Made by a program: the position numbers and the translations under genes. The notes below the pieces were generated by a model that saw only the letters and a list, made by a program, of their open reading frames with translations, was not told the DNA's origin and searched no databases. Positions 19,922-29,000 of a stretch of 64,000 nucleotides of DNA are shown piece after piece; position 1 is the stretch's first letter; each line of letters opens with the position of its first letter. Origin of the DNA: Pseudomonas sputi (lineage in GTDB: Bacteria; Pseudomonadota; Gammaproteobacteria; Pseudomonadales; Pseudomonadaceae); assembly GCF_021603585.1 (NCBI RefSeq), contig NZ_BQHI01000019.1, forward strand, positions 39,650 to 103,649, given 5' to 3'.

Positions 19922-20980
19922 ATGCGTTTTTGTAAATTGCTGTTAGTGGGTGGTTTGTCTCTGATCAGCCTGGCGACTCAGGCCGAAAATCTCAAAGGTC
20001 TTTATCAGGTGCGCGAACCGGTCACTGGCCAGTCGCCGGAAGAGCGTGATCGCGCTACCCAGGCTGCGCTGGATACGCTGGTGCTGCGCCTGACCGGCGA
20101 CCCGAAAGCCCCGCAGAACCCGGGGCTGGCGCCGGTTCGCAAGGATCCGCAGCAGATCATCAGTCAGTTCGGTTTCGATGCCGGGCCACCGGAAGTGCTG
20201 AAAGTCGATTTCGACCCGGGAACTACCGAGCAGGCGTTGCGCCGCGCCGGGCTGGCGCTCTGGGGCGCTAATCGGCCCTCGATCCTGAGCTGGTGGCTGA
20301 ATGATTCAACCGAGGGTTCAAGCCTGGTGGGTGACGGTCAGGCCAGTGCCGCGCCGTTGCGCCGCGCCGCGCAGCACCGTGGATTGCCGTTGCGCCTGCC
20401 GTTGGCGGACTTGAGCGAGCAATTAGTTGCCACGGCGCCGACACTCGAAGGTGCCGACCCGGCGCCATTGCGCAACGCTTCTGAACGCTACAGCGCCGAC
20501 GCCTTGCTCGCCGTGCATGCCCGCGAAGACGGCGGACAGTGGCAGGCCAAATGGCAATTGTGGCTGGGCGATAAAAGAGAGGCCGGCAACGTGCAGGGCG
20601 CGGATCAGGCCGCCGTGGCGGATGCGGTGATGCTGGCGGTCGCTGAGCGTCTGGCGCCGCGCTTTGTCGCCAAACCGGGCGCGTCCGGCCAGCAGACCCT
20701 GGAGGTGCAGGGCATGAATCTGGAGCATTACGCGGCGCTGCTGCGATTACTCGAACCGTTTGGCGTGCGTCTGCAAAGTGTCGATGCCGATCGCATCCTG
20801 TATCGGGTCAACGGCAGTGCCGATCAGTTGCGAGCGCAATTGTCGCTGGCGAAGCTGCAGGAACTGCCGGCCGAGGCGCCGGTTCCGGTCGCTGCGCCGC
20901 AACCTGCGGTGGCCGGGGCGCCGCCAGTCGTTGCGCCGACGCCGACACCGGTGGCGCCGTCCCTGCGGTTCCGCTGGTAG
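19922..20980 (+). CDS. DUF2066 domain-containing exported protein
   Basis: A 352-aa protein with a signal peptide (MRFCKLLLVGGLSLISLATQA) and a DUF2066 domain: LYQVREPVTGQSPEERDRAT, ILSWWLNDSTEGS and LLRLLEPFGVRL. The C-terminus is a Pro/Ala-rich tail. DUF2066 genes commonly sit next to a PerM permease gene and hda in gammaproteobacteria, as here. Function unknown. The start is chosen at ATG 19922 because the upstream in-frame extension lacks signal character. Confidence 0.85.
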   Translation: MRFCKLLLVGGLSLISLATQAENLKGLYQVREPVTGQSPEERDRATQAALDTLVLRLTGDPKAPQNPGLAPVRKDPQQIISQFGFDAGPPEVLKVDFDPGTTEQALRRAGLALWGANRPSILSWWLNDSTEGSSLVGDGQASAAPLRRAAQHRGLPLRLPLADLSEQLVATAPTLEGADPAPLRNASERYSADALLAVHAREDGGQWQAKWQLWLGDKREAGNVQGADQAAVADAVMLAVAERLAPRFVAKPGASGQQTLEVQGMNLEHYAALLRLLEPFGVRLQSVDADRILYRVNGSADQLRAQLSLAKLQELPAEAPVPVAAPQPAVAGAPPVVAPTPTPVAPSLRFRW

Positions 20981-21015
20981 GTTTTCTTTCTTATATATAA
21001 GCAATGGAGTGTTAC

Positions 21016-22089
21016 ATGGGCGATACGCGGCGTTGGTTCTGGCTCGGTGGGGTGCTCCTGCTTTGCGCGTTTGTCTGGTTGTTGCATCCGATCCTCACGC
21101 CGTTTCTGGTGGCGCTGCTGCTCGCTTATCTGTTCGATCCGCTCGTCGATCGTCTGGAGCGCCTGGGGTTGTCGCGCACCTGGGGTGTGATCGCGGTGTT
21201 CGCCCTGTTCACTCTGATCGTCACCGCGTTGTTGCTGGTGCTGGTGCCGATGCTCGCCAGGCAATTGCTGCGGCTCTACGAACTGGCGCCGCAAATGCTC
21301 GACTGGTTGCAACACACCGCTGTGCCGTGGGCGCAATCGAAGCTGGGGCTGTCGGACGGCTTCTGGAAATTCGACAAGGTCAAAGCCGCGATCAGCGAAC
21401 ACATGGGGCAAACCACTGACATTGTCAGTGTTGTGTTGAGTCAGGCGACGGCCTCAAGCCTGGCGCTGATCGGCTGGCTGGCGAATCTGGTGCTGATCCC
21501 GGTGGTGAGCTTTTACCTGCTGCGCGACTGGGACGTGATGATGGCCAAGATCCGTGGCCTGTTGCCCCGTGATCGCGAAGAGCGTTTGGTTGCCCTGGCG
21601 GGTGAATGCCATGAAGTGCTGGGCGCGTTCGTGCGCGGGCAGTTGCTGGTGATGCTCGGCTTGGGTGTGATCTATGCGGCGGGCCTGATGATTGTCGGGC
21701 TGGAGCTGGGTCTGTTGATAGGCCTGATCGCAGGGCTGGCGGCGATTGTGCCGTACATGGGGTTTGTGATCGGCATCGGCGCGGCGCTGATTGCCGGGTT
21801 GTTTCAGTTTGGAGGCGATCTGTATCCGATGATCGGGATCGTCGCGGTGTTCATGGTCGGTCAGGCCCTGGAAGGCATGGTGCTGACGCCCCTGCTGGTG
21901 GGGGACCGGATCGGTCTGCACCCGGTGGCGGTGATCTTTGCGATTCTGGCCGGTGGCGAGCTGTTCGGCTTCACCGGTGTGCTGCTGGCGCTGCCGGTGG
22001 CGGCGGTGATCATGGTGCTGGTGCGGCATGTGCACGATCTGTACAAGGATTCCGACATCTACAGTGGGGTGGATGAACTGGAGTTGTAA
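21016..22089 (+). CDS. AI-2E family transporter / PerM-like permease
   Basis: Inner-membrane protein of about 357 aa with roughly eight hydrophobic segments, in the AI-2E transporter (PerM/TqsA) family. It has the characteristic DPLVDRLERLG near the first helices and the LEGMVLTPLLVGDRIGLHP region near the C-terminus. ATG 21016 is preceded by GGAG at good spacing; ATG 21004 is an alternative. Quorum-signal export is established for only a few members; others are Na+/H+ antiporters, so no substrate is assigned. Confidence 0.85.
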   Translation: MGDTRRWFWLGGVLLLCAFVWLLHPILTPFLVALLLAYLFDPLVDRLERLGLSRTWGVIAVFALFTLIVTALLLVLVPMLARQLLRLYELAPQMLDWLQHTAVPWAQSKLGLSDGFWKFDKVKAAISEHMGQTTDIVSVVLSQATASSLALIGWLANLVLIPVVSFYLLRDWDVMMAKIRGLLPRDREERLVALAGECHEVLGAFVRGQLLVMLGLGVIYAAGLMIVGLELGLLIGLIAGLAAIVPYMGFVIGIGAALIAGLFQFGGDLYPMIGIVAVFMVGQALEGMVLTPLLVGDRIGLHPVAVIFAILAGGELFGFTGVLLALPVAAVIMVLVRHVHDLYKDSDIYSGVDELEL

Positions 22090-22299
22090 TTGTGAAGCGC
22101 GGGCCGCCCGGTGGGATCACCGGTTGGCCCGTCTCATGCAGGCCATGGCGCCAAAGAAACTGTCATAAAACCAGCCCGTTAACGCAAACCTTTGATTTTG
22201 CTTGGGGTCTGTCGCATTGTGCGCTCCGCTTCACGGGTATAAACTTCGCTCACTTTACACAGAGGCCACTAACGGTTCCTCGGGAACTGTTCAGTCAGC

Positions 22300-23004
22300 A
22301 TGAAACCGATTCAGCTGCCCCTAGGTGTGCGTCTGCGTGACGACGCCACCTTCATCAATTACTACCCAGGCGCCAATGCCGCGGCACTCGGCTATGTCGA
22401 GCGTCTCTGCGAAGCCGACGCCGGCTGGACCGAAAGCCTCATTTATCTGTGGGGCAAGCATGGGGTAGGGCGTACGCATCTGTTGCAGGCCGCGTGCCTG
22501 CGCTTCGAGCAGATGGGTGAACCGGCGGTGTACCTGCCGCTGGCCGAGTTGATGGATCGCGGCATCGAAATTCTCGACAACCTCGAACAGTACGAACTGG
22601 TCTGTCTGGACGACTTGCAGGTGATTGCCGGCAAGGCGGACTGGGAAGAGGCGATGTTTCATCTGTTCAACCGTCTGCGTGACAGCGGTCGGCGTCTGCT
22701 GATTGCGGCGTCCACTTCGCCGCGTGAACTGCCGATCAAACTCGCCGACCTGAAATCGCGCCTGACCCTGGCGCTGATTTTCCAGATGCGTCCTCTCTCC
22801 GATGAAGACAAATTGCGTGCCCTGCAATTGCGCGCATCCCGTCGTGGTCTGCACCTGACCGACGAGGTCGGGCATTTTATTCTGACTCGCGGTACCCGCA
22901 GCATGAGTGCGCTTTTCGATCTGCTGGAGCAGCTCGATCAGGCCTCTTTGCAGGCTCAGCGCAAGTTGACCATTCCCTTCCTGAAAGAAACCCTGGGCTG
23001 GTAA
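22300..23004 (+). CDS. hda: DnaA regulatory inactivator Hda
   Basis: AAA+ DnaA paralogue of 234 aa lacking the DNA-binding domain. It promotes hydrolysis of DnaA-ATP with the sliding clamp after initiation. The N-terminal MKPIQLPLGVRLRDDATF carries the clamp-binding QLPL motif (residues 5-8). The Walker A-like loop is WGKHGVGRTHLLQA, Walker B is LVCLDDLQ, and the sensor/arginine-finger region lies in LKSRL. It follows DUF2066 and the PerM-like gene, as usual in pseudomonads. Confidence 0.93.
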   Translation: MKPIQLPLGVRLRDDATFINYYPGANAAALGYVERLCEADAGWTESLIYLWGKHGVGRTHLLQAACLRFEQMGEPAVYLPLAELMDRGIEILDNLEQYELVCLDDLQVIAGKADWEEAMFHLFNRLRDSGRRLLIAASTSPRELPIKLADLKSRLTLALIFQMRPLSDEDKLRALQLRASRRGLHLTDEVGHFILTRGTRSMSALFDLLEQLDQASLQAQRKLTIPFLKETLGW

Positions 23005-23218
23005 AACCGCGGCTTTCAGCCGGTTTCGGCATATTTCAGGCGCCAGAAAACCCGCTTTCCTGTGGGTTGCACAGGCTGCGTCTCGATTCAAATAGGCTTA
23101 AGCGCTTAGATGTTAACGAGAAACCGAGAAGTCACAAAAAGATCGATTGAATTTGCAAATGAGGCTGATAGCGGGCATAGTCTCGGCTTCTTTACAACTA
23201 TCAGCCACGGTCGTGCCC

Positions 23219-23839
23219 ATGCTAAAGCGCTTCGCACCCCTCGTGCCTCTCGCACTCGTCACCCTGTTGTTCGGTTGCGCTGCTCATTCACCTGTTAACC
23301 AAGAGCAGCAACAGCAGGTTAAAAATTCTGCCACCGCCCAGTCTTCCGTTATTTACCAGGAAGAGCTGGACACCGAAAAAGAACTCGCCGACTTCAATGG
23401 CAAGAAGCCTTACCAGCTTCCGGTTCTGGCCGACAGCATTCTCGAACGCGGCATGTCCCTGATCGGTACCCGTTACCGTTTCGGCGGTACCTCTGAAGCC
23501 GGTTTCGATTGCAGCGGTTTCATCGGCTATCTGTTCCGTGAAGAAGCCGGCATGAATCTGCCGCGCTCCACCCGCGAAATGATCAACGTGGATGCGCCGC
23601 TGGTTTCGCGCAGCAATCTCGAGCCGGGCGATCTGCTGTTCTTCGCCACCAATGGTCGTCGCGGTCGTGTCAGTCACGCCGGGATCTACCTGGGCGACAA
23701 CCAGTTCATCCACTCCAGCTCTCGTCGCAGCGGCGGTGTTCGCATCGACAGCCTGGGCGACAGCTACTGGAGCAAGACCTTCATCGAAGCCAAGCGCGCT
23801 TTGGCGAACGCTCCGACCGTGGTGACCGCTCGCAAGTAA
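23219..23839 (+). CDS. NlpC/P60 family lipoprotein peptidase (first of pair)
   Basis: Outer-membrane lipoprotein of 206 aa. The signal is MLKRFAPLVPLALVTLLFGC with C20 as the lipidation site, then a Gln-rich linker. The NlpC/P60 cysteine peptidase domain has catalytic C98 (GFDCSGF), H153 (VSHAGIY) and H165. Such enzymes cut peptidoglycan stem peptides. The upstream in-frame residues from 23147 are not needed for the signal. It is similar throughout its domain to the next gene. Confidence 0.9.
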   Translation: MLKRFAPLVPLALVTLLFGCAAHSPVNQEQQQQVKNSATAQSSVIYQEELDTEKELADFNGKKPYQLPVLADSILERGMSLIGTRYRFGGTSEAGFDCSGFIGYLFREEAGMNLPRSTREMINVDAPLVSRSNLEPGDLLFFATNGRRGRVSHAGIYLGDNQFIHSSSRRSGGVRIDSLGDSYWSKTFIEAKRALANAPTVVTARK

Positions 23840-23926
23840 TCACGCATTTGTCGCCAGCTCGTGGCGACAAAGCGGCCTTTCAGAGGCAATAGACCTAAAC
23901 TTTACAAGGTGAAGTTAAAGTCTTAC

Positions 23927-24011
23927 TTGAAGTTTGCCGCGTAGCCGCTAGAATCCTGATCTATATTGATGGCAAACCGCCTGCGTCCCAACGCAGGCGG
24001 TTTTGTTTTCT
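23927..24011 (+). ncRNA. Compact promoter-terminator unit (candidate short RNA or attenuator)
   Basis: TTGAAG (23927-23932), 16 bases, then TAGAAT (23949-23954) forms a good sigma-70 promoter. Only about 15 bases past the expected start lies a perfect 13-bp stem AAACCGCCTGCGT / ACGCAGGCGGTTT (23974-24003, loop CCCA) followed by TTTTGTTTTC. The transcript would be about 45-50 nt. It lies between the two NlpC/P60 genes and could be a small RNA or a leader controlling the second gene. Confidence 0.5.
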
Positions 24012-24057
24012 GTCGAATCGGCAGTCAAAGCCTCAGCCAGATCAGGATGTTCTGCAT

Positions 24058-24594
24058 ATGACGATGTCGGCCCGCTTTGCCCTGATGTTCTTCGCCGCGC
24101 TGCTCAGCGCCTGCGCCAGCCGCACTCCGCCGCCGGCGCCGATGGTTCGCGCTCCGATCGTGTTCGGATCCTCCCAGACCTTTTCGCCCGTTGCCGAGGA
24201 CGTGCTGTTCCGCGCGCTCGGGCTGGTCGGCACGCCTTATCGCTGGGGCGGCAATACGCCGGATTCGGGCTTCGATTGCAGTGGCCTGATCGGTTTCGTC
24301 TACCGCGATGCCGCCGGCATCAGCCTGCCGCGTTCGACCCGCGAGATGATCGTCATGCAGGCGCCGAATGTCGGCAAGGAAGGGCTGCAGACCGGCGACC
24401 TGATTTTCTTCGCCACCAATGGCGGCTCACAGGTCAGCCATGCGGGAATCTACGTCGGGGAAGGGCGCTTCGTTCACGCGCCGGCCACCGGTGGCACGGT
24501 GAAGCTGGACAGTCTCTCGAAAGCCTATTGGCAAAAAGCCTATCTGAGCGCCAAGCGCGTTCTGCAGCCAGAGCATCTGGCGCATAACCCGTAG
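24058..24594 (+). CDS. NlpC/P60 family lipoprotein peptidase (second of pair)
   Basis: Lipoprotein of 178 aa: the signal ends LLSAC with C19 lipidated, followed by a Pro-rich stretch (RTPPPAP). The NlpC/P60 domain has C74 (GFDCSGLIGFVY), H128 (VSHAGIYVG) and H140 as the predicted catalytic set. It is paralogous to the preceding gene, most likely by tandem duplication and divergence. A terminator follows immediately. Confidence 0.9.
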   Translation: MTMSARFALMFFAALLSACASRTPPPAPMVRAPIVFGSSQTFSPVAEDVLFRALGLVGTPYRWGGNTPDSGFDCSGLIGFVYRDAAGISLPRSTREMIVMQAPNVGKEGLQTGDLIFFATNGGSQVSHAGIYVGEGRFVHAPATGGTVKLDSLSKAYWQKAYLSAKRVLQPEHLAHNP

Positions 24595-24605
24595 TCCAGA
24601 GACAT

Positions 24606-24645
24606 AAAAACCCGTGGGAGCCAATGGCTTCCACGGGTTTTTTTA
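24606..24645 (+). terminator. Rho-independent terminator after second NlpC/P60 gene
   Basis: AAAAACCCGTGG...CCACGGGTTTTTTT stem with inner GAGCC/GGCTT pairing. It can also act for the convergent gene ending at 24659. Confidence 0.88.
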
Positions 24646-24658
24646 CGCCTGTAGCACA

Positions 24659-25972
24659 TTAGCGGGCCGCTGACACCCGCCATACCTTGTTGCCTACATC
24701 ATCCGCCACCAGCAATGCGCCTTGCTGGTCGATCACCACGCCAACTGGGCGACCCCGCGCGTTTTCGTCCTTGTCGAGGAAGCCAGTCAACACGTCCACC
24801 GGTGTTCCGCTCGGTTTGCCAGCGACAAACGGGACGAAGATCACCTTGTAGCCACTGTGCGGTTTGCGGTTCCACGAGCCGTGCTGGCCGATGAATGCGC
24901 CTTCCTTGAACTGCGCCGGCAGGCGATTGCCTTCGGCGAACGTCAGGCCCAGTGATGCGGTGTGCGGGCCGACGGCGTAGTCCGGAGCGATGGCCTTGGC
25001 CACCATGTCTGGACGCTGCGGTTCCACCCGCGCGTCGATGTGTTGGCCGTAGTAGCTGAACGGCCAGCCATAGAAACCACCGTCCTTGACCGAGGTGATG
25101 TAGTCCGGGACCAGATCGCTGCCAATCTCATCGCGTTCGTTGACGGCCGTCCACAGTGCACCGCTTTGCGGCTCCCAGGCCAGGCCGTTGGGGTTGCGGA
25201 TGCCCGAGGCGAAGATCCGGTGGTTGCCGGTGGCGCGATCCACTTCCCAGATTGCCGCACGGCCTTCTTCCTGGTCGAGACCGTTTTCGCCGACATTGCT
25301 GTTCGAGCCGACGGTGACGTACAACTTGCTGCCGTCCTTGCTGGCGATGACGTTTTTGGTCCAGTGATGATTGAGTGTGCCGCCCGGCAGGTCCACAACC
25401 TTGATCGGCTGGGTCTTGATCTCGGTCACGCCGGGCTCGTAATTAAAGCGCAACAGGCGATCGGTATCGGCGACGTACAGGTCGTTGCCGACCAGCGTCA
25501 TGCCGAACGGCGAGTTGAGGTTTTGCAGAAATACCGTGCGGGTTTCGGCTACGCCGTCATGATCGGCGTCACGCAGCAGGGTGATGCGGTTCGGGCTGGG
25601 AGTACCGGCGCCGGCTCGGCTCACGACTTTTTTCTGCACCCAGCCGCGAATGCCCTTGCTGTCGTCTGGTTTGGGCGGGGCGTTGGTTTCCGCCACCAGC
25701 ACATCGCCATTGGGTAATACGTAGAGCCAGCGCGGGTGATCGAGATTCTCGGCAAACGCTGCCACCTGTGTGCCTGCCGCTGTGGTCGGTTTGGCGCCAG
25801 CCGGCCAGCCAACGGCCGGGGCGATGTTCACCGTCGGGATCAGGGTCTTGTTCGGTTCGGGCAGTTTGGGTGACGGGCCAGTGCCGTCGGAGACTTGCAG
25901 GCTGGAGGATTCACCACAGGCGGTGAGCCCTCCGGCGAGCACGATGACGAAAACGAACGGGGTTTTGCGCAT
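24659..25972 (-). CDS. PQQ-dependent sugar (sorbosone-type) dehydrogenase lipoprotein
   Basis: A 437-aa lipoprotein (signal [20 protein letters not shown]19) followed by a six-bladed beta-propeller of the glucose/sorbosone dehydrogenase family. Recognisable segments: [77 protein letters not shown] and GQHGSWNR. Quinoprotein dehydrogenases of this type oxidise sugars in the periplasm. PQQ use is inferred from the family. Confidence 0.88.
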   Translation of the reverse strand: MRKTPFVFVIVLAGGLTACGESSSLQVSDGTGPSPKLPEPNKTLIPTVNIAPAVGWPAGAKPTTAAGTQVAAFAENLDHPRWLYVLPNGDVLVAETNAPPKPDDSKGIRGWVQKKVVSRAGAGTPSPNRITLLRDADHDGVAETRTVFLQNLNSPFGMTLVGNDLYVADTDRLLRFNYEPGVTEIKTQPIKVVDLPGGTLNHHWTKNVIASKDGSKLYVTVGSNSNVGENGLDQEEGRAAIWEVDRATGNHRIFASGIRNPNGLAWEPQSGALWTAVNERDEIGSDLVPDYITSVKDGGFYGWPFSYYGQHIDARVEPQRPDMVAKAIAPDYAVGPHTASLGLTFAEGNRLPAQFKEGAFIGQHGSWNRKPHSGYKVIFVPFVAGKPSGTPVDVLTGFLDKDENARGRPVGVVIDQQGALLVADDVGNKVWRVSAAR

Positions 25973-26038
25973 TGTTGACCTTCCCTATGAATGCATTCCT
26001 GACCATAGAGAAGCACACAATCGCGATGGTTCAAACCT

Positions 26039-26623
26039 TCAGCCGCGGGCTTCCTTGAAAAGCACGGCAATGCCGGGGTGATAGTTACCGGCTTCACTGC
26101 GTAATTTGCGGTAGGCATAGGGGAAGTACCAGGCGACGGCGCAGGTGTGTTCCTTTTGCAGGTCGTCGACCATGTCCTGCAATTCTTCCGGGCTGGCGCT
26201 GTGCTGGGCTTTTTGCGGGGCGACGAACAGGCAGCCGAGTTTCAGGTCGCTGGCGTAGCTGATGCGCTTGGCGTCGCTGGTGATATCCGCCAGGGCCTGG
26301 GTCAGATTCAGGCTGGTGACGCGCGGCCAGCGTTGGGTCGCCTGAATGAAGGCACGATCCTCGGCGCCAGCAATAAACAAATCGGCACGGGCGTTGCGCT
26401 CGCCTTCTTCGTTCTGTTTGCGGGTGGCAGTGTCGCGCAGCGTGACCAGTTCAGCCATCCACGCGGCGGCCGACAGCAGGCCGAGGTTGGCTTTTTCGTC
26501 GTGCCAGTAGGGCGTGTCATTGTCGCCGCGCACGGCGTTGTAACGGTCGATACAGTCAAACCAGCGTTCCAGCACCGGGCGCAGGAATTCCAGTCGCGGA
26601 TTGCTGATGATCATGCCTTGCAT
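26039..26623 (-). CDS. Conserved hypothetical protein
   Basis: A 194-aa soluble protein starting MQGMIISNPRLEF after a GGGAG SD. No domain is recognised. It is rich in Trp and Arg, with the segments ERWFDCIDRYNAVRGDNDT and TCAVAWYFPYAYRKLRSE, no signal peptide and no membrane segment. It lies upstream of, and on the same strand as, the PQQ-type dehydrogenase, 66 bases away, so co-transcription is possible. An in-frame extension to 26671 lacks an SD. Confidence 0.7.
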   Translation of the reverse strand: MQGMIISNPRLEFLRPVLERWFDCIDRYNAVRGDNDTPYWHDEKANLGLLSAAAWMAELVTLRDTATRKQNEEGERNARADLFIAGAEDRAFIQATQRWPRVTSLNLTQALADITSDAKRISYASDLKLGCLFVAPQKAQHSASPEELQDMVDDLQKEHTCAVAWYFPYAYRKLRSEAGNYHPGIAVLFKEARG

Positions 26624-26802
26624 GGTGCTCTCCCTTGTTATTGTGATGTGCTCTCTGCAGTCAAAAAACATGGCTCTTTGATATCACTCATGGCAGTGTG
26701 GCACAAGATTGGCGTCAGTTAATTGATCGGCGGCAGTTATTCGCCGCACAAGTCCCTCTTCAATTGACGCTCCACCCCCAACCCTCTAACCTTCGCGGCT
26801 TG

Positions 26803-27004
26803 TTTCAGGTGCTCTGTGGCGCATGTCGACAGAGTGAAACAGGGAAGCCGGTGAGGCGGGTCTTCAAGCGATGAACCCTCACGATCCCGGCGCTGCCCCC
26901 GCAACGGTAAATGAGTGAAAGCTGCGTCTGATGCCACTGCGTAAAAGCGGGAAGGCGCGCAGCCAGGCACCCGCCGCTCATGAGCCCGGAGACCGGCCTG
27001 ATCC
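26803..27004 (+). ncRNA. Cobalamin (B12) riboswitch
   Basis: It contains the conserved cobalamin aptamer blocks in order: GGGAAGCCGGTG near 26842-26853, CTGCCCCCGCAACGGTAA around 26893-26910, the B12-box core GCCACTG (26933-26939), and AGCCCGGAGACCGGCC (26983-26998). The leader ends about 90 bases before cobO, so AdoCbl should repress the whole downstream cob operon. Confidence 0.93.
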
Positions 27005-27096
27005 ATCCAGCGGCATCACGGTGGGCGATGCCAGGCTTGTTGCCGTCTATTCTTGTGCCTGCCCGCCGTTATCCAGCCTCAACGGAGAGCTCCCCC

Positions 27097-27708
27097 ATGA
27101 CTGATTCCCCCGAACGCGACGAGCGCCATCTCGCGCGCATGCAGCGCAAAAAAGCCGTGATCGACGAGCGCATCGCCAATTCGCCAGACGAATGCGGTCT
27201 GGTGCTGGTGCTGACCGGCAACGGCAAAGGCAAAAGCAGCTCGGCATTCGGCATGCTCGCCCGCGCCATGGGCCATGGCATGCAGTGCGGCGTGGTGCAG
27301 TTCATCAAGGGCCGCAACAGCACCGGCGAAGAACTGTTCTTCCGCCGCTTCCCCGAACAGGTGCGCTTTCATGTGATGGGCGAGGGCTTCACCTGGGAAA
27401 CCCAGGATCGCCAGCGCGACATCGCCGCCGCCGAGGCTGCATGGGAGGTCTCCCGCGAGTTGTTGCGCGATCCGTCGATCGGTCTGGTGGTGCTCGATGA
27501 ACTGAATATTGCCCTCAAACATGGCTACCTCGATCTGGATCAGGTGCTCAGCGATCTGCAGGCCCGCCCGCCGATGCAACACGTGATCGTCACTGGCCGC
27601 GGCGCCAAGCCGGAAATGATCGAGATGGGCGACACCGTCACGGAAATGGGCATGATCAAGCACGCCTTCCAGGCCGGTATCAAAGCGCAGAAAGGCGTCG
27701 AACTTTGA
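27097..27708 (+). CDS. cobO: Cob(I)yrinic acid a,c-diamide adenosyltransferase
   Basis: Corrinoid adenosyltransferase of the CobA/CobO/BtuR type, 203 aa, transferring the 5'-deoxyadenosyl group from ATP to the cobalt. The P-loop TGNGKGKSSS begins at T40, and the family motifs GVVQFIKG, VVLDELNIALKHGYL and VIVTGRGAKPEM follow. The start MTDSPERDERHLARMQ is preceded by AACGGAGAG. It is the first gene after the riboswitch, and its stop overlaps the TTG start of cobB. Confidence 0.95.
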   Translation: MTDSPERDERHLARMQRKKAVIDERIANSPDECGLVLVLTGNGKGKSSSAFGMLARAMGHGMQCGVVQFIKGRNSTGEELFFRRFPEQVRFHVMGEGFTWETQDRQRDIAAAEAAWEVSRELLRDPSIGLVVLDELNIALKHGYLDLDQVLSDLQARPPMQHVIVTGRGAKPEMIEMGDTVTEMGMIKHAFQAGIKAQKGVEL

Positions 27709-29000
27709 ATCAACCACGTCACTGCCCGGCGGTACTGATCGCCGCGCCGGCCTCCGGCCAGGGCAAGACCACCGTCACCGCCGCGCTGGCCCGTTTGCAC
27801 CGCAATCAGGGGCGCAAGGTCCGCGTGTTCAAATGCGGCCCGGACTTTCTCGACCCGATGATCCTTGAGCGCGCCAGCGGTGCGCCGGTCTATCAACTGG
27901 ACATGTGGATGGTCGGCGAGCAGGAGAGTCGTCGCCTGTTGTGGGAAGCCGCCGCTGAAGCCGATCTGATTCTGATCGAAGGCGTGATGGGTTTGTTCGA
28001 CGGTACGCCATCGAGCGCCGACCTGGCGCGGCATTTCGGCGTTCCGGTGCTCGGCGTGATCGACGGCACGGCCATGGCCCAGACCTTCGGCGCACTGGCC
28101 CTGGGCCTGGCGCGCTATCAGCCTGATCTGCCGTTCGCCGGCGTGCTGGCCAACCGCGTCGGCACCGTGCGCCATGCGCAGTTACTCGAAGGCAGCCTCA
28201 CCGAAGGTCTGCGCTGGTACGGCGCGTTGTCCCGGGAAACCGGGATCGAACTGCCGAGCCGCCATCTCGGTCTGGTGCAGGCCAGCGAACTCAATGACCT
28301 CGACGTGCGCCTCGATGCCGCCGCCCAAGCGCTGGCCGGCACTTGCGAGGTAGCGCTGCCACCGGCCGTCGAGTTCGCTGCGCCTGAAATCATTGAGACC
28401 GAAAAACTGCTCCAAGGCGTTCGGATTGCGGTCGCCCGCGACGAAGCCTTCGCCTTCACCTACGGTGCCAGCCTCGATCTGTTACGGGCGATGGGCGCCG
28501 AGCTGAGTTTCTTCTCGCCGATCCGCGATGCGCAATTGCCCGAAGCGGACAGCTTGTACCTGCCCGGCGGTTATCCGGAATTGCACCACGTTGCCTTGTC
28601 GCAGAACACCGCCATGCTCAAAGCGATCCGCGCGCATCACGCCGCCGGCAAACCATTGCTCGCCGAATGTGGCGGCATGCTCTATCTGCTGGACTCACTG
28701 ACCGATGTCGAAGGCACCCGTGCTGATTTGGTCGGCCTGTTGAGTGGCGATGCGGTGATGCAGAAACGTCTGGCTGCGCTGGCCTTGCAGGAGGTCGACC
28801 TGCCGGAAGGCCTGTTGCGCGGCCACACCTATCACCATTCCCTGACCACCACCGAACTGATGCCGATTGCCCGGGGCCACAGCCCCAATGGCGGGCGCGG
28901 TGCGGAGGCGGTGTATAGGGAAGGGCGGATGACCGCCTCGTACGTGCATTTTTACTTTCCGTCGAATCCGTCGGCGATTGCCGCACTGTTGGTGCCATGA
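27705..29000 (+). CDS. cobB: Cobyrinic acid a,c-diamide synthase
   Basis: Glutamine-dependent amidase of 431 aa that amidates the a and c carboxylates of the corrin ring. The N-terminal ATP-binding P-loop is ASGQGKTT (16-23). The C-terminal triad-type glutamine amidotransferase domain has nucleophile C322 (LAECGGMLYL) and H416 (VHFYFPSNP). The start is TTG 27705, overlapping the cobO TGA (TTGA), because the conserved N-terminus begins there. CobB or CbiA naming depends on the aerobic or anaerobic route. Confidence 0.93.
   Translation: MNQPRHCPAVLIAAPASGQGKTTVTAALARLHRNQGRKVRVFKCGPDFLDPMILERASGAPVYQLDMWMVGEQESRRLLWEAAAEADLILIEGVMGLFDGTPSSADLARHFGVPVLGVIDGTAMAQTFGALALGLARYQPDLPFAGVLANRVGTVRHAQLLEGSLTEGLRWYGALSRETGIELPSRHLGLVQASELNDLDVRLDAAAQALAGTCEVALPPAVEFAAPEIIETEKLLQGVRIAVARDEAFAFTYGASLDLLRAMGAELSFFSPIRDAQLPEADSLYLPGGYPELHHVALSQNTAMLKAIRAHHAAGKPLLAECGGMLYLLDSLTDVEGTRADLVGLLSGDAVMQKRLAALALQEVDLPEGLLRGHTYHHSLTTTELMPIARGHSPNGGRGAEAVYREGRMTASYVHFYFPSNPSAIAALLVP

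Noticed and set aside
27097-27708. Alternative start for cobO upstream at 26980
   Set aside because: That region is the 3' end of the cobalamin riboswitch and is non-coding; the ATG at 27097 has a good SD and conserved N-terminus.
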